DNA from: Desulfocapsa sp.
GTDB taxonomy: Bacteria > Desulfobacterota > Desulfobulbia > Desulfobulbales > Desulfocapsaceae
NCBI GenBank assembly: GCA_030635405.1
Contig: DAOVZA010000036.1
Span: 1 to 10,532 of the forward strand
Direction: 5' to 3'
DNA length: 10,532 bases
In this document: positions 7,185 through 10,532 of the stretch, one piece after another
How positions within the stretch are numbered: the first letter of the stretch is position 1
Layout: each line of letters starts with the position of its first letter
The notes under the pieces: generated by a model
The model's input: only the letters and a program-made list of their open reading frames with translations
What the model was told of the DNA's origin: nothing
Database searches by the model: none
Position numbers and translations under genes: made by a program

Positions 7185-7231
7185 CAGGCTATATTCTTTG
7201 TAAACCTTTTTAGCCCCACGAAAACAGCAAG

Positions 7232-7260
7232 TTGACAAGATATCACCTTCTCATTAGACT
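7232..7260 (+). promoter_or_regulatory. Candidate promoter for aat, placed for a leaderless transcript
   Basis: TTGACA (7232-7237) is a perfect -35 box, followed after exactly 17 bp by TAGACT (7255-7260), a 4/6 match to the -10 box. The transcription start expected about 7 nt after the -10 box falls at 7266-7267, which is the aat ATG itself. Confidence 0.4.
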
Positions 7261-7265
7261 GTGGC

Positions 7266-7931
7266 ATGCCGATTTTTCAACTCACTGATGAACTTATTTT
7301 TCCAGACCCGACACTTGCAGAGAAAAACGGCCTTATTGCGATTGGAGGAGATCTATCCGCAGATAGACTTTTACTTGCCTATTCCCAGGGTATCTTCCCC
7401 TGGTATTCAGAAGGAGAGCCTCCCCTTTGGTGGTTCACAGACCCTAGACTGGTTCTCTTTCCAGAAGAATTTAGAGTTTCCAAGCGGCTTGCAAGAACTC
7501 TAAGAAACAGTGCTTTTGAAGTTACATTTGATAAAAGTTTTGACAGGGTTATCAGTGCCTGCGCTGACGTCAGAATAGCAAATGGGGAAGGTACCTGGAT
7601 CAGTGATGAGATGAAAACAGCCTATAATGATTTATACCGTGCAGGCTATGCCCACTCTGTTGAATGCTGGCTGGATGGTGATCTTGCTGGCGGTTTGTAC
7701 GGTCTGGCAATTGGTAAAATATTTTTTGGCGAATCCATGTTTACCAAAATCAGTAATGGCTCAAAAGCTGCGCTGGTTGCATTAGTTGACCATTTAAAAC
7801 AACAGAATTTTGCAGCAATCGACTGCCAGATGACAACGCAGCATCTAGTTTCATTTGGTGCTCGTGAAATAAGTGGTGATGAATTTCGTCACCTCCTGAA
7901 AACTCATATCCCCATTTCTCAACATACGTGA
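7266..7931 (+). CDS. aat: Leucyl/phenylalanyl-tRNA-protein transferase
   Basis: A 221-residue, full-length Aat. This cytoplasmic enzyme moves leucine or phenylalanine from charged tRNA to proteins with N-terminal lysine or arginine, marking them for ClpS/ClpAP degradation (the bacterial N-end rule). Family signatures run the whole length: GLIAIGGDL (22-30), SQGIFPWYSEGEPPLWWF near residues 40-57, GTWISDEM near 112, HSVECW...GGLYGLAIG, FFGESMFTK with the catalytic glutamate E156, and AAIDCQMTTQHLVSFGA with the catalytic aspartate D186. Both catalytic residues fall at the same numbers as in the E. coli enzyme. There is no Shine-Dalgarno before the ATG (the upstream bases are GACTGTGGC), and a good promoter sits immediately upstream. 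A GTG at 7261 opens a different frame that is only a shadow. The next gene follows after 4 bp, so the two are almost certainly one operon. Confidence 0.96.
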   Translation: MPIFQLTDELIFPDPTLAEKNGLIAIGGDLSADRLLLAYSQGIFPWYSEGEPPLWWFTDPRLVLFPEEFRVSKRLARTLRNSAFEVTFDKSFDRVISACADVRIANGEGTWISDEMKTAYNDLYRAGYAHSVECWLDGDLAGGLYGLAIGKIFFGESMFTKISNGSKAALVALVDHLKQQNFAAIDCQMTTQHLVSFGAREISGDEFRHLLKTHIPISQHT

Positions 7932-7935
7932 AGCA

Positions 7936-8487
7936 ATGACCCCAGAAGACAACGCAGAAAGATGTGATGGTTGTGGAAAAGTAACTAACCTTATAGAGAC
8001 ACACGGTAACGAGTTTTGCGATGAATGCAGAGGACTCGCAGATTCCATTCAGAAAACACCTGAAACCATCAAGCGAATCTGCAACCTTATCAAATCAGAC
8101 CTGCAGAACAACAAAAACGGCAACTCGGAGTCTCAAGTTGCCGAGCTGCAAGATCTTCCGGAGGTTCTTGATGCCGTTCGGTTTCGTACGCGTGACCGGG
8201 AATTAAACACCTGGTATGTATCGGTCAGCGAACTTGAAGGAAATCCTGTTGAAATTTTTGCATCCACAGCTTTTGACCGTGACGACCATCTTCAATCCCG
8301 CATTTCCAATCTGACCACCATTACCAGACTGGTCTCTCTTATTCTTCGAAATGTATTTCTTGGAGAAGTTCTAACCCTTGAGAAAACGATTAAACAGCTG
8401 CGGAGGAGTTCCAGACAGAAAAATGACCTGCCGGATATGTTGAATAACGTATTGAAGAGTTACCGTAAAGACTCAACTACCCAGTAG
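7936..8487 (+). CDS. Zinc-ribbon protein with a TSCPD/NrdJ-tail-like C-terminal domain
   Basis: A 183-residue protein of unknown function. The N-terminus carries a four-cysteine zinc ribbon, CDGC (10-13) and CDEC (28-31). After a polar helical linker (about 35-70) comes a domain whose pattern resembles the C-terminal tail of B12-dependent (class II) ribonucleotide reductase NrdJ, the TSCPD type: LPEVLDAVRFRTRD, then WYVSVSELEGNPVEIFAST (a beta hairpin with the G-x-P-x-E-x-F signature), TTITRLVSLILRN, IKQLRR and a closing LPDMLNNVLKSY. In NrdJ that region is an accessory part of a large enzyme. Here it stands alone, with no catalytic barrel. The gene begins 4 bp after the aat stop with only a weak GAAG before the ATG, so translational coupling is likely. 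A nucleotide-sensing or regulatory role is conceivable but unproven. The zinc ribbon is clear; the NrdJ resemblance is by eye. Confidence 0.7.
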   Translation: MTPEDNAERCDGCGKVTNLIETHGNEFCDECRGLADSIQKTPETIKRICNLIKSDLQNNKNGNSESQVAELQDLPEVLDAVRFRTRDRELNTWYVSVSELEGNPVEIFASTAFDRDDHLQSRISNLTTITRLVSLILRNVFLGEVLTLEKTIKQLRRSSRQKNDLPDMLNNVLKSYRKDSTTQ

Positions 8488-8488
8488 T

Positions 8489-10532
8489 TTAATATTCAAA
8501 ATCAAAGGCGTAAACCAGTTCTGACTTATCGAAATGCCGTAATACCTTTCTCAGCACGTACAAGGTGGGAACCTGAAATCGAATTTCCCATGCTGATTGA
8601 GGGGTCGGGGTCTTTGAAAGAAGCGTAACATCCAACAAACGCATTTCTTCCGGCGCCACACCGAGAAGCATCATAATTCTATGCTGAGTTGCGGCCATGA
8701 TTACCAGTGACTGAACATTATCCACCCGTGTCCTGCGAAGTTTCCAACGCAAATTAACAATATCCTCTCTCTGGAACTTTGTCTTTTTCAACTGCGGACA
8801 ATCTTTGTGATGAATAGACAACCCTCTTTCGCTAAAGAAAGCAAAAAGTCCCTTGTCCGTAGGGTTTGGTTTACAACAGGCTGAGATTTTTATCGTTACC
8901 GGATCAAGTGTGGTTAATTCGACCTTATTCAATTGCCCCGTAGGTTTTACCAGCGGTGATTTCCCCTGATAAAGTTCTTCTTTAATCTCTTGGATGAGAC
9001 CAGGAAGTTGTATCCTTCCTTCCCCCACAAAAAGATATAGCTCCTCAAGGTTCTCAATGGAAAAATGGTCCAACACTACTTGCAGATCCTTCCCCAGCAA
9101 TAGATCAAATGGCAGTCCGTACCTGAGCATTTCCTGCGTAACGATGGACTTGCCAATTTCCTGAGACAATTTTTGGCGACGCACTCGAAAGGTCTTGGAG
9201 AGTTCCGCCCGTGCTCGTGGAGTACTACAGCGAGTCAACATGGATGGCTGAAACTGCAGTGGATGATCGGCTCGAAGAATACGAATAACATCACCATCTC
9301 GAAGCTTGTGATCACTGGCATATTTTCTTGTACCAATCATTGCTCCAGTGCAACTATGTCCAACATCAGTATGAACCCTAAACGCAAAATCAAGTACAAC
9401 TGATTGCGCAGGCAAACAGAACAGATCACCCTGCGGCGTATAGGTGTATATTTCCTTTTTCCCACTGGCCGCAATCACGTCTCGGTAAGATCCGCCCTCA
9501 TCGGAGCCGATAACATCAAATAATTCCTGAATTTCCTTAATAAACCGTCGCTGGATAGTACTTTTTGAATTCCAGTCTTTAAACAATCCTCGCTGAGCTC
9601 GACGAGCCATATCTTCTGTTCTAATTTTAAAAAGATATTTTTGCCCCTTTATAATCCCTCTGGCATGCAACCCCTGATAGCCTGTGGGTTTCGGGTTTGC
9701 GATAAAATCACGAATGGTTCGAGGAATGGGAGGGAAAGTTTGATTTAGAATCCCTAAGACGGAATAACAAGCCTGAGTGCTGTCAGCAAGAATGAGTATT
9801 TCAACGGGATTGTCTATCTCTTTTTTTAAGATACGATTTGCCGAATCATAGTATGCCCAGAGCCCTTTAGTTCGTACACTTACCTCAGCATTCAACCACA
9901 CTTCACGGGTATTTTGCCCAAGAGTCTCCAGTATTTCAGCAATTTTGGGGGATTCTTTTAACTGATTTATCTGACCCAGTAACTTTGCCCCCTGCTTAGG
10001 AAACTTATAAAAGAGAGCCAGGTTATACATCTCACGTTTGAGACTGAATAATCCAAAAACAGTGGCAAGAGGGGCGTAGATATCAAGGGTTTCATCAGAT
10101 ATTTTCTGTCGCTTATGCTTTGGCATTGCGCCAAGTGTTCGTAAATTATGCAAACGATCGGCAAGCTTTACAAGCATCACTTCCGGTCTGAGCGCTGCTC
10201 CTGAGAATATTTTACGATGTACTTTTTTTGAAAGTGCCTGTTTATCACTTGAGTCCTGAGTAACCTTAGTGCAGCCCTCAACAATAGCTGCTACAAAGGA
10301 GCCAAATTTTTCATCAACAAGCTGAGTGGTCACATAATCAACGTCTTCCACGGTATCGTGCAGGAGTGCGGCGGAAAGAATCTCCGGATCAACTACATCC
10401 ATCTCATCTGCAAGGATCTTAGCAACGGAACAGGGGTGCATAATGTACGCCTCGCCGGTTCGTCGCCACTGGTCACCGTGGGCATCTGTTGCAAAATCCA
10501 GCGCATCCCAAAACACATGAGCCTTAGGGCCA
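8489..10532 (-). CDS. RelA/SpoT-family (p)ppGpp protein, intact hydrolase but degenerate synthetase; N-terminus off the window
   Basis: A bifunctional-type RSH protein. The frame stays open to the window edge; the GTG at 10516 is likely internal (residues below count from it). Domains: HD hydrolase with H27, H53-D54, E57-D58 and LADRLHNLRT (118-127, D120 and N124), all the expected Mn/ppGpp-hydrolysis residues; synthetase-like fold (about 205-310); TGS (about 355-415); a helical region; zinc-finger-like CC (547-548) with HHKDC (570-574); ACT (about 600-675). The synthetase looks dead: the metal-binding Asp of the usual YDxxAxR is N236 (DNPVEIL), the arginine of that block is L241, and the EVQIRT glutamate is L295 (YLFKIRT). 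GYQ-LH (279-284) survives. It therefore probably only degrades (p)ppGpp, acting as a SpoT-like hydrolase in the cytoplasm. It converges on the zinc-ribbon gene with one base between the stop codons, leaving no room for a terminator. Confidence 0.9.
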   Translation of the reverse strand, partial: GPKAHVFWDALDFATDAHGDQWRRTGEAYIMHPCSVAKILADEMDVVDPEILSAALLHDTVEDVDYVTTQLVDEKFGSFVAAIVEGCTKVTQDSSDKQALSKKVHRKIFSGAALRPEVMLVKLADRLHNLRTLGAMPKHKRQKISDETLDIYAPLATVFGLFSLKREMYNLALFYKFPKQGAKLLGQINQLKESPKIAEILETLGQNTREVWLNAEVSVRTKGLWAYYDSANRILKKEIDNPVEILILADSTQACYSVLGILNQTFPPIPRTIRDFIANPKPTGYQGLHARGIIKGQKYLFKIRTEDMARRAQRGLFKDWNSKSTIQRRFIKEIQELFDVIGSDEGGSYRDVIAASGKKEIYTYTPQGDLFCLPAQSVVLDFAFRVHTDVGHSCTGAMIGTRKYASDHKLRDGDVIRILRADHPLQFQPSMLTRCSTPRARAELSKTFRVRRQKLSQEIGKSIVTQEMLRYGLPFDLLLGKDLQVVLDHFSIENLEELYLFVGEGRIQLPGLIQEIKEELYQGKSPLVKPTGQLNKVELTTLDPVTIKISACCKPNPTDKGLFAFFSERGLSIHHKDCPQLKKTKFQREDIVNLRWKLRRTRVDNVQSLVIMAATQHRIMMLLGVAPEEMRLLDVTLLSKTPTPQSAWEIRFQVPTLYVLRKVLRHFDKSELVYAFDFEY

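Noticed and set aside
7188..7216. GGCTA...TAGCC repeat after the PilZ gene as a terminator
   Set aside because: A 5-bp stem with an approximately 18-nt loop and no following T-run is too weak.
7261..7503. GTG-initiated 80-codon ORF overlapping aat
   Set aside because: It is in another frame; aat carries the family motifs from its own ATG at 7266.
10514..10516. GTG 10516 as the true start of the RelA/SpoT gene
   Set aside because: The frame stays open to the window edge and RSH proteins usually have additional residues before the first HD-domain helix, so the start is probably outside the window.

Overview
This window is an ordinary chromosomal stretch from a Gram-negative bacterium. It is AT-rich and densely coded, with seven genes. 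A low-GC sulfate-reducing or related deltaproteobacterium (Desulfobacterota, Desulfobulbales type) fits best. That placement is an inference from protein style: a CxxCH Tll0287-like sensor kinase, a PAS domain with a C-x8-C-x4-C motif, a small PilZ protein, and a divergent RelA/SpoT protein. No marker gene proves it. I see no mobile element, tRNA, rRNA, CRISPR array or phage gene.

Layout. On the minus strand, 195-1931 encodes a membrane-anchored AAA ATPase with a SPOR-like C-terminus. A divergent 251-bp AT-rich region (1932-2182) holds candidate promoters for both directions and a perfect 7-bp hairpin in the ATPase leader. On the plus strand follow a TauE/SafE permease (2183-2899), a catabolic-type, AlsS-like acetolactate synthase (2991-4631) and a membrane histidine kinase with a heme-binding-type CxxCH sensor domain (4678-6726). 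These three are close enough to be partly co-transcribed, although a strong 13-bp hairpin sits between the first two. Next come a small PilZ c-di-GMP receptor (6826-7184), aat (leucyl/phenylalanyl-tRNA-protein transferase, 7266-7931) and, 4 bp later, a zinc-ribbon protein whose C-terminal half resembles the tail of B12-dependent ribonucleotide reductase (7936-8487). Its stop lies one base from the stop of a convergent minus-strand RelA/SpoT gene (8489 to the window edge), which is cut off at its N-terminus.

Most notable points. (1) The PilZ gene cannot be read in one frame. Its RxxxR c-di-GMP motif lies upstream of any in-frame start codon. The only sensible start (ATG 6826) joins that frame through a -1 shift exactly at A AAA AAG, the same heptamer used by E. 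coli dnaX. This is programmed frameshifting, polymerase slippage, a recent indel or a sequencing error. (2) The RelA/SpoT protein keeps every hydrolase residue I could check but has replaced the key acidic residues of its synthetase domain, so it is probably a hydrolase-only enzyme. (3) aat has no Shine-Dalgarno sequence and a well-spaced promoter whose predicted start falls on the ATG, suggesting a leaderless message. (4) The zinc-ribbon protein with an NrdJ-tail-like domain has no recognised function.

The genes form no single pathway. Shared themes are signalling (c-di-GMP, ppGpp, a redox- or heme-linked kinase), cell envelope, and stress or protein turnover.
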